64,000 nt of DNA from Ailanthus altissimus (lineage: Eukaryota > Streptophyta > Magnoliopsida > Sapindales > Simaroubaceae), in the NCBI GenBank assembly GCA_946807835.1, contig OX327702.1:11036001-11100000 (forward strand), written 5' to 3'. This document shows positions 1 to 13,068 of this stretch, piece by piece. Numbering within the stretch: the stretch's first letter is position 1; each line of letters starts with the position of its first letter. The position numbers and the translations under genes are program-made. The notes below the pieces were generated by a model. The model saw only the letters and a list, made by a program, of their open reading frames with translations, had not been told where the DNA came from and did no database searches.

Positions 1-1544
1 GTCACCTATTTATACTTATCTTATCATTTAATAAATATTAAATAAATAATTTAATCATATTAAATCATGGTAGAAACACATGTCAATTTAAATAAAAAAT
101 TAATTATTTGATTTCAATTTAAATAATAATATCATATATTATTTTTATTATTTTATTCAATAAATATTTTAATGAATAAAATAATGATATTATTTGTCCA
201 ACAAATAAGGTCATTTTGGTAAATTTTAAATCAAACAATAATTGGCCCACATATGCCATGTGTCAACATTCTATTGGTCAATAAGTAATTGTTAACTAAT
301 TGATGTACTTAACTCTTAAGTCTTGACACGTGCACGACCGAAGGGTAACCGAAGTAAATGTCTGGTGTGCTAGAATTTTCTAGATCGAACTATTCAATCC
401 GTTACGCTGCCCCAGTGCACAACGAGTACACTTCATATTGCGGGACTCTCTAGATCCACTCCCGATTTATCAAACAAAACTATTCTGTGAGTCCCAGATC
501 GATGCCCCACGCACACATCACGGGTATTACAAATCAGTAGTAAACCATACAAGTTGAGGTTATAGCGCATACGTATAATCATTCTGCCAATCATATCTTA
601 GAAGAACAGGGATATAGATCACTACCGTCAAATTTCTATGTGCTCATCCGTGAACTTATCTCTAAATACGTATCTTAATAAAAAAAAATATGCAAATACT
701 TTTACAATATTGTTTAACCCTGTAGGAAACTCTTTTCATGGTTTTGTTGCTTATAGCTATAAGACTTTCTAAGATATAGTCTCTGAGCATCCGAATATAT
801 TAACTCATCTATGTAAACTGACGGATTCTATATCTGTACACACCAGACTCCATAAGCATCAGACTATACCCAGCGGTCACACCGTGAAAGGTCTGTGATA
901 TAAGTAGAACTAAAGTATGATAGATCACTTACAAGCCTACCGTGGCACTTAGGTCAAAGGACTATGTATATTACTCAACTCGAAAGGACCTTCCATTGAC
1001 AGCTTCATGGAATATCTATTGGGGTCCTCGTTGAGTCTGTTCAGTATTCAGTCCTCACTGAACATCTGTATGCTATACGAACTTTCAGTAAGCCCATGGT
1101 CAGTTAAGAATAACCATTTAGACAATCTAAGTATAGTATACACTGGTCTATGAAAACGATTCCACCGTCAGACCTACATTGGTGAATTAAGACCAGGAAC
1201 ATATAATTTGAGAAAAAACTTGCATAATAATATTTCTTAGCATCTATTGCAACTCGTGCAACTATATTATTACTAATGTATTCTCAGGTCTTTGTACCGT
1301 CATAGATAAGATTCTAACACTTAGACTTCACTGATTAATATAACATGCTAACCCTTTAGCATTTATAGTTTTCAATGATGTTAACTCTTAGCATTGATCT
1401 AAACTTCTTTAGACCAAATCTGAACCCTTTAAGATCATATAATGTCTGTAGCGTCATAAGCATTGAACCATTTAATAATAGTGATTAATGATTTAAAAAA
1501 TATTCATACGATAATGGGATGACACGTGAGCATAAATCCCAACA
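1..1544 (-). repeat. 3' LTR of copia-1 (truncated by window edge)
   Basis: On the minus strand the sequence after the purine tract at 1545-1555 begins TGTTGGG and runs off the window start without reaching a CA end. It resembles the LTRs of the plus-strand element at 37546-39205 and 48854-53706, sharing in the same order the blocks around 'atatgatct(t/a)aa', the 'gttaac/gttagc' stretch and 'gcaatag(a/g)(t/c)gctaga'. It is therefore the 3' LTR of the copia element to its right. Its end cannot be seen. Confidence 0.75.
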
Positions 1545-1563
1545 AACTCCCACTTGTTTAGTG

Positions 1564-4500
1564 TCATTCATAGTGGTATCTTATACCCATAAACTCTACG
1601 TGTTTCTCAAACACCTTTAGAGTTAAGGCCTTAGTCAGTGGGTCCGCTACATTATTTACAGAGTCAACTCTACAAATTATTACATCTCCTATAGCCAAGA
1701 TTTCTCTAATTATGTGGTATTTCTTCTCGACATGTTTAGATCTCAGGTGCATTCTTGGCTCTTTTGCTTGTACAATAGCTCCGTTGTTGTCGCAGAATAA
1801 AGGGATAGGATCTATTAAGCTCGGGAAAATCCCAAGCTTGGCAACAAACTTGTGTATCCACACTGCTTTCTTTGCTACTTCAGAGGCTGCAATATATTTC
1901 GCTTCTGTTGTTGAATCAGCTGTAGATCCTTATTTAGTGTTCTTTCAACTTACTGTAACACCGTTGATGATAAATACATATCCAGATGTAGACTTTTTAT
2001 CATCTGGATCAGACTGAAAGTCTGAATCTGTGTATCCCATAACCTATAAATTACTTTCTCCATAAATTAGAAACTTGTCCTTTGTAACCTTAAGGTATTC
2101 AAGGACATGTTTAATTGTCATCCAATGGCTGTCACCTGGATCAGATTGATATCGGCTAGTAACACTTACAACCATGCTGATGTTAAGTCTCGTACACATT
2201 ATAGCATACATCAGGCTGCCTACAGCTAATGCATATAGCATCTTAGACATTCTAACTTTTTCATCTTCTATCTGAGGAGACATTCTCCTCGAAAGATGAA
2301 TGCAATGTCTGAAAGGTACATTAGCTGTCTTACAATTAGTAAAATTGTACCTTTCAAGGACACTATCAATGTATGATGATTGGGAGAGTCATATAAGCTT
2401 CCTAGCTCTATCTCTATAAAGCTTTACACCCAGTATATAGGAAGCCTCTCCTAAGTCCTTCATGGAGAAGTTTTTGTTTAGATAACTCTTAACTAATTGT
2501 AACATACCGATATCATTCTCAATGATCAGTATGTCATCCACGTAGAGAATGAAGAAGACAACCATGCTCCCACTAACTTTTTTATACACACATGGTTCCT
2601 TATCATTTTTTTATGAAACCAGACCCTTTGATTACCTTATCAAAACGAAGGTTCTAACTCCGAGAAGCCTACTTAAGCCCATAAATGGATTTTTTCAGTT
2701 TGCAGACTAGACTTATGGATTGGCTGGATGCAAAACATTCAGGCTGTTCCATGTATATCTCTTCCTTGAGATATCCATTCAGGAATGCCACTTTTACATC
2801 CATCTGTCATATCTCATAGTCATAATATGCAACAATAGCCAATAAAATTCGTATTGACTTCAACATCGTTACTGGTGCAATGGTTTCCTTATAATCGATC
2901 CTAGATCGTTGAGAATAACCTTTTGCAACCAGTCGGGCTTTGAAGGTCTCTATGTTCCCATCGGGTCCACGCTTTCACTTGTAAATCCATTTATAACCGA
3001 TAGGAACTATTCCTTCAAGAAGCTCAACCAAGTCCCAGACTTAATTGTGATCAATTGAGTCAATTTTTAATTTCATGGCTTCTTGCCACTTTCTCGAGTC
3101 GATGTCTAACATCGCATCCTTATAGGTTAAAAGATCATTTTCTTCCATTAAGAAAACTCCCAGTGCACCTTCAGCCATCTGATCATACCTAGTAGGTGCC
3201 CTGGACATCATTTCAAACCTACGTGGAGGGTGTGTTAAAGCTATACCGCTCGATTGATTTTTAAGTTCCATTACAATTTCATGTTCGCTTTGATTGGCTT
3301 CATTAAGCATGATCTTTCTACAACCTCTACGATTCATGAGAAACTTTTTCTCAAGAAAAGTGGCATATCGAGAAAAAAACACATTTCACTCATCGAGATC
3401 ATAGAATTGGTATCCCATTGAATTCTTGGGATACCCAACGAACTGATACTTGTACCCTATGGGTACAAGTTTATCCTGTTGCATAACTTTTACGTAAGTA
3501 AAACAACCTCAAATCTTAAAATATTTAAGAATTGGTTTCTTTTTATTCAACATCTCATGTAGAGTGGTTGGAACAGTTTTAGATGAAACTCTGTTTAATA
3601 TATGAGTAGCAGATTCCAGAGCATAACCCCAAAGATATTCAAGTAAATCGGTGAAGCTCATCATCAATCGGACCATATCCAATAAAGTCTAATTCTTCCT
3701 CTTCGACACACCATTGTATTGCAGAGTACCTGGAAGACTATACTGAGCTAGAATCCTATTCTCCTTTAAATAATCAGAGAATTCACTGTTCATGTACTCA
3801 CCACCTCGATCTGATCGAAGGCATTTGATATACATCCTGGTTTGTTTCTTTACCTCAAGTTTGAACTCTTTGAACTTTTCAAAGGTTTCTGACTTGTGTT
3901 TCATAAGAAACACATACCCGTATCGTGACAAATCATCGATAAAAGTAACAAAGTATCAAAATTCATCAATTACAGTGTGATTCATTGGACCGCATACATC
4001 ACATGTATTAGTTCTAATAAATCAGTGGCACGATGTCTAACACTAGTGAATAGAGATTTAGTTATTTCCCCTTAAATACAAGATTCACAAACTGGGTAAG
4101 GTTCTATGGTCAGATCAGGTATCCAACCATTCTTAACCAGACGGGTTAGGCATCTCACACCTATATAACCCAATCTCATGTGCCACAATTCAGTATCATT
4201 TAAAGCTTGTGCACTATTACTAGTGCTACCTTGTACATTCATGATATTTCTTATTGTATCCAAAATATAATGCTCATTAATTAACTGATACTCAGGTAAT
4301 AAAATATCAAATATATCACATAAATATAAAGAACAGCTCTTAATATACATATGATACCCTTCACTGTCAAGTACAGGAAGAGAGATAATCTGTTTGATCA
4401 TAGCAGGCACAAAATAACAGTTATAAAATACAACAGTTTTATTACAAGGGAGAATCAAATCATAATGTCCTACAGCCTCGACTCGTAGGAGATCACCATT

Positions 4501-5499
4501 TCCTACTCGAAGTTGTACCTCTCCCAACTATAATAATCTAACTTCCTTCAGACCTTGCAACATATTACAGATGTGAGAAGGACTTGCGATATCTAATACC
4601 CAGCCAATATTAGCATCAAATGCTAAAAAAATGTCAATAATGGGAAAGATAGTACTCGAAGGAGTCTTCTTCACAATAGCAAGGTATTTGGGGTAGTTGC
4701 ATTTCCAGTGCCCATTATCACAGTAATGAAAGCATTTGCCTTTCGCTTTTAGTTTCTCCAATGGTTTGGCTATCTGTGGCCGCTGAGGACCCATCTTGGG
4801 TATGTGCCTTACCTTTCTTTTCTTCTTCCCTTTGGACTTTCTAGAAGCCCTCGGGGATGAAGATGAAGCACCATGAATAATGAGGGTTAAGCCTCCTATA
4901 TGCATGTCCCCATCTGCTGTCTCTAGTATATTGTGAAGATCATCATAAGTAGGGGTTATTCCTTGTATATTAAATTTTATGATGAACTGTGCAAATGACT
5001 TAGGTAGCGACTAGAGAATCAATTTGTTCCTTAGGTTATTGCTTAAAGAGATGTCCATGCTTTCAACTCTCTCAATTAATCTTATCATCTTGAGAATATG
5101 AGGACTCACTGGACTACCCTCAGGGAGCTTTGCCTAAAACAACGCTTTGGTGACCTCATAGTTCTCAATTTGGGGTCGGTCACCAAAGAGCTCCCTAAGA
5201 TGGAGCATAATACTACTGGCATTGTCCATGCGGACATGCTCCCTCTGCAGCTCAATGGACATTAAGGCAAGAATGTATAATTTAACTTTTAAATCATCAT
5301 CCAACTATTTCTGATATATCACATTTTCTTCCTCGGTGGCATTCTCAGAAACACCTCTAGGAATTTTTTGGTCAATAACATATCCCAGTCTTTCTGAATC
5401 TAGAACAATTTTGAGATTCATGTACCAGTCAGAGAAATTCTCCACACCTTTGAGTTGGTGTGCATCCAGTATACACACCAAGGAATTTGAAGATGTCAT
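1564..5499 (-). pseudogene. Ty1/copia gag-pol polyprotein remnant (copia-1)
   Basis: Read on the minus strand the copia order is complete but broken by stops and frameshifts. Gag N-terminus is 5305-5499. Zinc knuckle and protease are at 4528-4905; two knuckle cysteines read as Tyr and the protease site reads LDIAS rather than D-T/S-A/G. Gag-pre-integrase (WHMRLGYIG) is 4072-4527, integrase core around 3689-3931 (LRSDRGGEY). Reverse transcriptase is about 2044-2990, with intact LYVDD inside 2389-2589. The RNase H end is 1564-2040 (ADPLTKAL). Normally these domains form one frame of about 1,300 codons that makes a cDNA copy and integrates it. Here the frame is split into at least eight pieces, so the copy is dead. 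It is the same family as copia-3. Confidence 0.9.
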
Positions 5500-5527
5500 C
5501 CTAGTTTACACAAGTCAAATAAAATAA

Positions 5528-6540
5528 TATTAGGAGATGTTAGCGAAAATTATTATTAAATTGCTAATAATACATTTTAAATCATAGGTATAATGTTTAT
5601 ACATTTTTTTTAATTTAAAATGCCCTCCCACTCTTTTACATAATCCCTCTAATCTTTTAAAATTGGATAATGACAGTTTAAACTATTTTAAACTATACAG
5701 CGGGAAGTGAACCCCATTGGCATTTTACTCGGGCCGTACACTGTAGCGATTTAGGCCTTTGTAAACCCAACAGATAGACAGTCTTATCAATCGCATCTCA
5801 TAAAACCCCTACTCTTTATCCTAAATACACCTTATCCGTACACTGTAGTGATCTATGGTAAGTATATTCCATATTAACTTGTCAATGATCAAATATATGC
5901 TACTGGTATTACCCGCACACTGTAGTGATCTAAAGCAACACTTTCACATATATTTACCTCATCTTATGTTTAACCGGCATAGTCTAAATTATATCGACCA
6001 AATCCCTCACACTATAGCAATCTTAGAAAATATTGTTATAATACAGCTAACACCGTATTGACAAGACAGATCAATGATAAAACACTATCTCATAATGTAT
6101 TATTGATCAATCTGATAAGAGAAATTTTTACCCTTTTTTTAAGTATCATAAAGACTTAATCCCCATCTCATGAGTAAGTAATTCTCAAATATGCATTAAT
6201 TATATGCAACCAAAACTAACTCCCACCAGTAAGGCTCCCATTGTGTTTACTAACACAAAACAAATGATCCCGGATTATAATACAACCTAATAACTCTTAT
6301 CATTCTATATTATAAACTCCCACATGATTAAAAAAATATTTTAAATAAGTTAAAATATAATTAGAGTGAGTATCATCGGTCCCGCGGTACTGAGCCCACC
6401 GTATGGCAGCACCAGAAGGCATAGCCCCTAGTGCTGCGGCATCAGCTTCTGGCACTGCGGCGCTGGAGGTCACACCTCCAACACTGCAGTGCCAAGGGCT
6501 ATGCCCCCTGGTAATACACATCTTTAGACCACAAGAGCTA
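5528..6540 (-). mobile_element. copia-1 untranslated leader, truncated
   Basis: This stretch matches the leader of copia-3 (39206-40044) in inverse orientation, including repeated 'cacactgtag(c/t)gatct' phrases and a GC-rich island at about 6378-6512. No primer-binding site or 5' LTR follows. At about 6540 the sequence changes to an unrelated gag-like pseudogene. The 5' end of copia-1 has therefore been lost. Confidence 0.6.
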
Positions 6541-6544
6541 TTAT

Positions 6545-8035
6545 TATAGTTGATTTGATGAGGCTCATCATAATACCTGATAGACCAACCACAATATCAA
6601 CTACAAATCGTATTAAAATCTTTAGGGAGCTTTTTATACTATGCAAGCTCCTATCTAAATCTAAAACCTTTACAGAAGCTTCTAGAATACATTATCATTA
6701 CTTGACGCTCATAGTGCTCTTTGGCAGCATCTATTTTAAGACTCCACTAAGCATTAAAAGTCTTCACAAGATCTTGGAAACTCTTTAAAGCCACCTTGAG
6801 ATATCTAATAATCCTGTATAGCTTAGATGCCCTTACTTTAAATGCCTTCAGTAGATCAACACCAATAATAGCATAGTTTACAGCTTCTTGAAGCTCATCA
6901 TATTTCTTTCTTAGCTATACAATAGCCACAGAGACATGATCTTGAAAGTCCTTGACACTTAACTCTAAAGTATTCTTTAAGGACTTCAATTCTATATTTT
7001 ATTCCTCAAAAGAAGCTACTTGAGCTTCTTGAGTAGCCAAAAAGCTTATAGATCACTCATTTCTTATACTAAACCTTTGTTAGCATCCTTCAGCTCTGAT
7101 ATTTCAATTATAAATAAAGATAGCACCTGTTAAAGCTCCTCAACAATGGTTCTATCAGTCTACTCAATATAAAGCTTTTTATTTTCTTCTTATATTATCT
7201 CCAAATCACTTTAAAGGATGAGATTTTGACCTTTTAGTAAAACATCATCCTCGTTTATAGAATCCAACTACCTTTTTAGATCCCCCACCTTATGTTGAGC
7301 TACCTTTATCTTATCTTTGTATGCATTCAGTATACATGCATTATCTTGTAACACTTTCACAAAAGAAAACAAAAGCAAGGAGCCAAAGTTAACAAGAGTT
7401 ATAAAAATATAACATATAGAACCATATATTCCATGAAAATGGAAGTTGAACATTTTTACTCCTAATTTATCATGGTCATCCTTGGAATCCTTTCTAGGTT
7501 ATCCTTAGTAAATAGTAGCAATAAGATAGCAATTGCACTCTCTCTATCAATAAAAAGGATGTTAGACTCCCTAACAACATCTCATCCCCTCTAAAAAGGT
7601 GGAGGAATTCATCATTTAGCTTGGGAACTTTCCTTGGAGGGTCTCATGATATTTGCCTTAGTGAAGAACACCTTTCCCTAGTTAAAGGCTCAATCGCAAA
7701 CTGGTCAATAGAAAAAAAAAGAAGAAAATAAATATTTTACCTTCCGTAGCTGTGTTTCTTAGAACCTCCTAGAAAGTAGCCAAAAATTAGGGACAATAGC
7801 TGAATGATCCTCGAAAAAAAAATTGATTATAATGGTTCCAATGTTGTGGAAGGCTTAATCGCATAAGGTGGTCTTTGAAAGGACTAGTAATGGTTAGGAG
7901 ACTCTTGAGATAAGCTTTATTTAAGGAGCTACCCTCATTTTTTGGTCCTGCGCCTACACCAAAGAACAGAGAAACATCATAATTAATAAAGTAAGCCATA
8001 AGATAGAAGTCTAATAGATCATCTTCCTTGGTCAC
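6545..8035 (-). pseudogene. Degenerate gypsy-type gag-like (coiled-coil) protein remnant
   Basis: One minus-strand frame can be followed from about 7460 down to about 6550 as a charged, heptad-rich coiled coil (segments such as IKVAQHKVGDLKR and EISELKDANKGL), interrupted by TAA/TAG codons where Gln or Lys is expected. It ends in segments like LKIDAAKEHYER. Upstream, 7787-8035 reads as a shorter open segment with a Trp/Phe-rich end (WNHYNQFFF). This layout resembles the plant 'putative gypsy type transposon' gag proteins that carry a long C-terminal coiled coil. The family assignment is an inference from composition and motifs. No pol domains were found beside it. The copia-1 leader abuts its 3' end. 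Confidence 0.45.
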
Positions 8036-8040
8036 ACAAT

Positions 8041-8870
8041 AGACTCAACATTTGTACATATAGTGAAAACCACGATTCAGAAAATAAATGTAAGTTAATA
8101 AAAATAATTTTTGATATAAAATTGATGCTCATATAAGGAACAAGCTAGTATAAGTAAACGATCGATAGATAGCCTCATCGTTCCACCCTTAACCTTCATC
8201 TCCGAGTGAATAAAATAGAGTCAGGAAGATTTTGGTGATGCACCAACCGCTTTTGAAACTCTCAACTTTTGAATGAAGAAACATGTCCCACGAACTTTAC
8301 GTTAAAAGGAGTCAAATTCAAAAGCCCATTCTTGTAGGTAAGAGCGCATAGTTAAGGACGAACTCTAGGGCAATAAGCCTAATCCTTCAATAAGTGAATT
8401 TGGCATATAAGATATAGGTCCCTCTAAAAGAATTTGTTTAGGAACTCTCTCTCCTAAGAAGGGAAGAGAGAGTTAAACTTGCCTTCCAACTGAAGTTGCC
8501 AAAGGAGGTGGCAACTTTATAAGGTAGCTTAGATGGTTTCACTCACCTTCACTACTACTATATGTTTTTTAAAACTAGCTGTCTTGTTTTCAAAATTGTA
8601 TATTATCTTTCTTTCCCCTTTAGGGGCCTAGTAGAAACTTTTTTATAAAGTGTTAAAGGTTATAGGCTGTCAATATATCGAATAGAATTAAATCATACAG
8701 TTGAGGGAACATGTGGTTGAGGATAAGCAATGTCTTATAGTAGATGAAAGACATTATGGTGGATTTGAAGATGTGAAAGACCGGTCACGTGCAAAAATTT
8801 ATGAATGATTGGTAGGATAGGGAAACAAAAGCATGTCAAGTATTCTTTAAAGAGGGGTAGTTCTCCAAGT
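8041..8870. other. Unassigned stretch between gag remnant and solo LTR
   Basis: No convincing reading frame or repeat structure was seen. It may be the 5' part of the gypsy-like element represented at 6545-8035, but nothing in the sequence proves this. Confidence 0.3.
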
Positions 8871-8875
8871 TGAAC

Positions 8876-11661
8876 TAACAGGACCCAGCCCGAGACCGTC
8901 TACTGTAGATCCCTGTGGCCCTACCAGACACCCTGACAGAAGTTCCTTAGAATATAACTGTATAAGTTGAGAAATTCCGCGAGAAAAACTCCTTTTTAGT
9001 TCTTGCTATTACTGAGAAAATCTTAAAATATACATGGAAATGACTTCTTAAATTTAAAAAAAAAATGGGCAAAGTTTCTTCTGTTTTTCTGAAAATCTAA
9101 TATAAAAACCTGCAAAGAAATTTCACTTCTATTTCCAACCGCTTCTCAATACTACCAAATAGGACCTTCGGTTCTTTTCAAAACCAAAACCAAATCCAAC
9201 TCAACTCAATAATTTCATTTTTGAACACAAAACTGCTATACTAAAAAAAAGTGAAACGATCATCACAATATCGAAACCTCTTCTTGTTTATAAAAAAAAA
9301 TATGTATAACACATGCCTAGAATTACTATGCAAAAAGTAAAAAGAGTGCTACTCAGCACATTTACATTTATAAAAATGATCTTCAGATTTGGTCCACTAA
9401 CTAGCAGTAGGAGAATCAATAGTTTGCGTACCGAGACCTGCACTTGAAAAGGGGTTTAGAAAACATAAAATAAAAAATGAGTGAGCTAAAGGAGCTTAGT
9501 GAGTGCATTAAGATTTCAAATAAAATAATATTCTGTATATATATTAAATTCAAAAAGACTAGCATAAATTATGCTTTTAAAATTTGTATAAAGCTGTAAA
9601 ATAGTTTCTAACATTATAAGCCGATGAAATCTTATCGAGCGGATTTTATTTACATCTTTGGAAAATTATATCCAAGATCTGTAAAACATAAAAACTAGCA
9701 TGTACATATAAATGCATAATATACAATCAGTAGATCAAAAATTATTAAAGCCCTCGTTCAGCCATTTTCTTTCGAACCTATACTAATGGTAACCCTAAAG
9801 CTCTATACTCACGCAGCGACTTAACTAGCACCGCACACGTGAGTAGGTCACGGGGAGTCTCAGCTAGCAACACCCACTGTGACATCTCAAGACATCTCAC
9901 TGCCTATGCAGCGAAATTCTACATTGCATACATATAGCTAGACAATACCCTGTACACATAGAGCGACTTACATAACTCGACAACCTGACTTTCCAGAGTT
10001 AGTGACACACTCCCCCCAATACCTGCCCATATGTATGGGATATACCAGCCGGGTCTAATACCATAACTATAATCTAAGGGCACTAATGGCCTTTTGAAAC
10101 CAATGCAGTAGTTTTAAAACTATTTCTTGAACTGAACATGTAATGACATATCTATGGATATATATCAAAATTATAAATCATGTTTATGAAGCATATAAAA
10201 CATACAATTTCATTATGAGAAAACATAATAAACGAAAGATAAACAAAATAACAGATTTTCACTCATAACTGCTCCGAGCTCAATTTTACTTCGGATTTCT
10301 GCTCCTATTACCGGTCTCGATTTTCTTCACTTGCACGCTATAAATGACATTTAGAACCAATTTAAATGCTAGAATCTCATTTAACTACTAAACGCCCTAA
10401 TCTGCATACAAAGCCCGGATGAATACTACTTTTCAATTTTTATTTACGAAGTCATTTAATCTAATCTAACTCACCATCCGACTCCCTGAAAATTTTCTTA
10501 ACACCCTATAACTTTGGTTAGACATAATTGTCTTTCACCTTACCAAAATGAACAATTATGTCCTATTTTCTTCATTTTTTATTTTTCATCAATCATATAC
10601 ATTCAATTTACATAATACACTATTTATACACAACAATTCAACCACAACACAACTCAACCCTAACTTTCCTAAAGTGGCTGAATTTGCATCCACCACTCAA
10701 CACATTTCTCTTCATCAATTTCTTGTTCCAATTGCATCAAAATCAAGCCAATTTCATTATAATGCCCTAATTATAACCAATTGAAGTCTCTACATCCTAA
10801 TCACTCAAAACCCTAATTCTTACTTTGCCAATTTTTTCAATTTGATGACTCCTTCAGCTCCATACTAGAATTCAAATCAACCTAAACCAAGAATATACAC
10901 AAGAACATCAATTAAAGCAATCTTGAAAGTTCACATATCAACCTCATAAAACAATACTTTTCTTACCTCTTTTTTTGGATTTTCACTAATGGAGGCTTCA
11001 ATTGAGCTTAAGAACTTATACCTGACCTTATTATAGCTTAATTAAGCATGAAAAATAATGAAAACAAAAAACTTAAAATTTAATTATAGCAACCCCCTCT
11101 TCACTTGGACGAATTTGCTTCTCTTTAGCTCTAACATATTATGTTTTAATCTCTTGAAATTTCTACATACTTCTACTATATATATAGTGCTCCCTCAATT
11201 GATCAATTTGCCCCTTAATTACTCTAAATTTTTAATTTGTCATTGGTTGAAAACTAAGTATGTAATTGGTTCCTTTATAACTATTTAGTTAGAATAGTCA
11301 AAGGAACTAATTAGAATTTCTAACTTGATAATCCATGAACTTATCTCTAATTGGTCAATTATCTAATATATTGATTATGTTTCTCAATAATAGCTTGTTC
11401 TATACATAACCCTTAAATGGAAATTCATGAAGTACATTCAAATTTTCTTTTCAAATTCAATAAAGAAAAATTTTAAAAATATTCTAGGGTCATTTATGCT
11501 CCAATCAAGTGTGAAATTATCAAATTAGGTCTAATATCTCACACACAAACTATAAAAAAATAAAAATTCTAATAGGGTTAGCATTGGGTAACCTATGGTG
11601 TCTTTATTACTTTATACCAAAATTTAGATACTAATACTACTAATAGGAATTAAATATTACA
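8876..11661 (-). repeat. Solo LTR, family S1, copy A (2,786 bp)
   Basis: This block is collinear along its whole length with 31683-34462. Its boundaries are TAACAGGACCC (expected TG changed to TA) on the left and ATATTACA on the right. The flanking pentamers tgaac (8871-8875) and ggaac (11662-11666) match at four of five bases, as expected for an aged target-site duplication. No gag-pol lies beside it, so it is a solo LTR left by LTR-LTR recombination. On the minus strand it begins TGTAATAT, which resembles gypsy chromovirus LTRs; the minus orientation is inferred from that. The small open frames inside (for example 10548-10784) occur in non-coding repeat DNA. Confidence 0.8.
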
Positions 11662-11666
11662 GGAAC

Positions 11667-13068
11667 AGATAAGGGATTCGAATACAATTCTCCCTAGGGT
11701 GATTACTGATCATTACACTTTCTGAGAACTCGAAAAGAGATTTGAATTCATGTAGACCAAACGAGTTTATACTATTTACCATATTTTTTGAAAATTTCCT
11801 AGTAAAAAAGGTTAATGTTCTTTTAGAAAGATTAGATGAGAATCTAGAACAGAAAAGGAAAAGAGGGAAAGTTGGAATTTTTGCTCAAATTTGAAATATA
11901 AAGAAAAAAGTGAATGATTGAAAATTTAAATAAAAGAATTGAAATCGTCCTGTCAAATTAGAAGCATCACCTGAATTTGAAGAGACTTATTTATTGAAAA
12001 CACTATGATGTGGGAAAAAGATACATTTTTAAATTAGGCACATGTTGAAAAAAATAATAAAGAAAAGTGTCCGAAATTGTTATTCTTCACTTGTGAATGG
12101 ACATTTGTTAGGCCGATGATAAAAAGGCCAAATTAACCCATGCCATTATATCTGTTGTAACTTAAAGCTCACTTCAAAATAAGTTTAGTATTTATATTTA
12201 AGTGGATTTCAACCCGAAATAGAACCTTTTACAACAAATAACCTGACCCATGGACCTGCGATTTGAATTAGTTTTTTTTTTTTTAACCTTAATGCTAACA
12301 CACAAAAAAAAGTGATTAATAGTGAAATTGTCATTAATTCATATATGTTAACCGAGTCCAGAAATAAAATTAAGTCCGTGAATGAAAACAGATCATGTGG
12401 GCGGCAAATAAAAAAATGAAAGTAACTGTGTAACAACATTCCTTTGGCAATCCTTTAATGATTTTGGAAGTTCGTCTAGATTCTAGTTGATAGTCAATGG
12501 CTTTTAAAATATAAAAATGTTTATAACATTGTTTTGGAAATCAATTGAAAGAAATATTTTTAATTATTTGATAAAATGTCAATGTTTTTTTTTTTTGTTT
12601 TTTTATTTTTCGAAACATGAAAAAAGAGAAGTGTCAATTGTTGATTGTTTGAGACTGAAAGAATTAATGACAACACGAGGGTGTGTGGCACGTGCGAAGT
12701 CCAGAAAGAGTTGGGCTTATGAGCAAACGCAAAATTATAAAATGTTCGTGCGCCTTCATTAAAACTTTCAGTGGCTACCAAAATGTAAAAGCAATCACTA
12801 AATTGGGAGTGGACCAACATGTTAACCGTCAAATCGGGTTAACCTCTGATTCGCTGTAAGTTTAGCTCTCTAAATCTCTCTCTCCTCCCCAATTCAAAGA
12901 TTAATCTTTGACAGGGTTTCCTGAGCCGAAGATCTTTCTTCGATTTTCCCTTAAGTTTTGAATTTCTCATTTTTTAGAAAAAAAATTATAAAGAAGATTG
13001 ATTACACGGATATGTCAGTTTTTCTCAGTATCAATTAAAAAAAATATAAAATAAATAAATAAAGATAA
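11667..13068. other. AT-rich intergenic DNA
   Basis: No gene, repeat or RNA could be supported. Short open frames at 12209-12439 and 12517-12832 overlap on both strands and have low-complexity composition. The 3' flank of the zinc-finger gene lies at the right end. Confidence 0.4.

Noticed and set aside
1712..2017. A plus-strand frame of 101 codons.
   Set aside because: It is the antisense of the copia-1 RNase H region.
6300..6521. An Ala-rich frame.
   Set aside because: It comes from the GC-rich island of the copia leader, not from a protein.
7088..7097. 'gctctgata' as the complement of an initiator-Met primer-binding site for copia-1.
   Set aside because: It lies inside the coiled-coil gag pseudogene frame (ISELKD), with no LTR next to it.
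10548..10784. Small open frames at 10548-10784 and 33318-33584, which look similar to each other and might indicate a conserved peptide.
   Set aside because: They are homologous because both lie in copies of the same solo LTR; indels shift the frames between copies.
12560..12832. A minus-strand frame of 90 codons near the zinc-finger gene.
   Set aside because: It overlaps a plus-strand frame, ends in a homopolymer-encoded Lys run, and has no recognisable motif.
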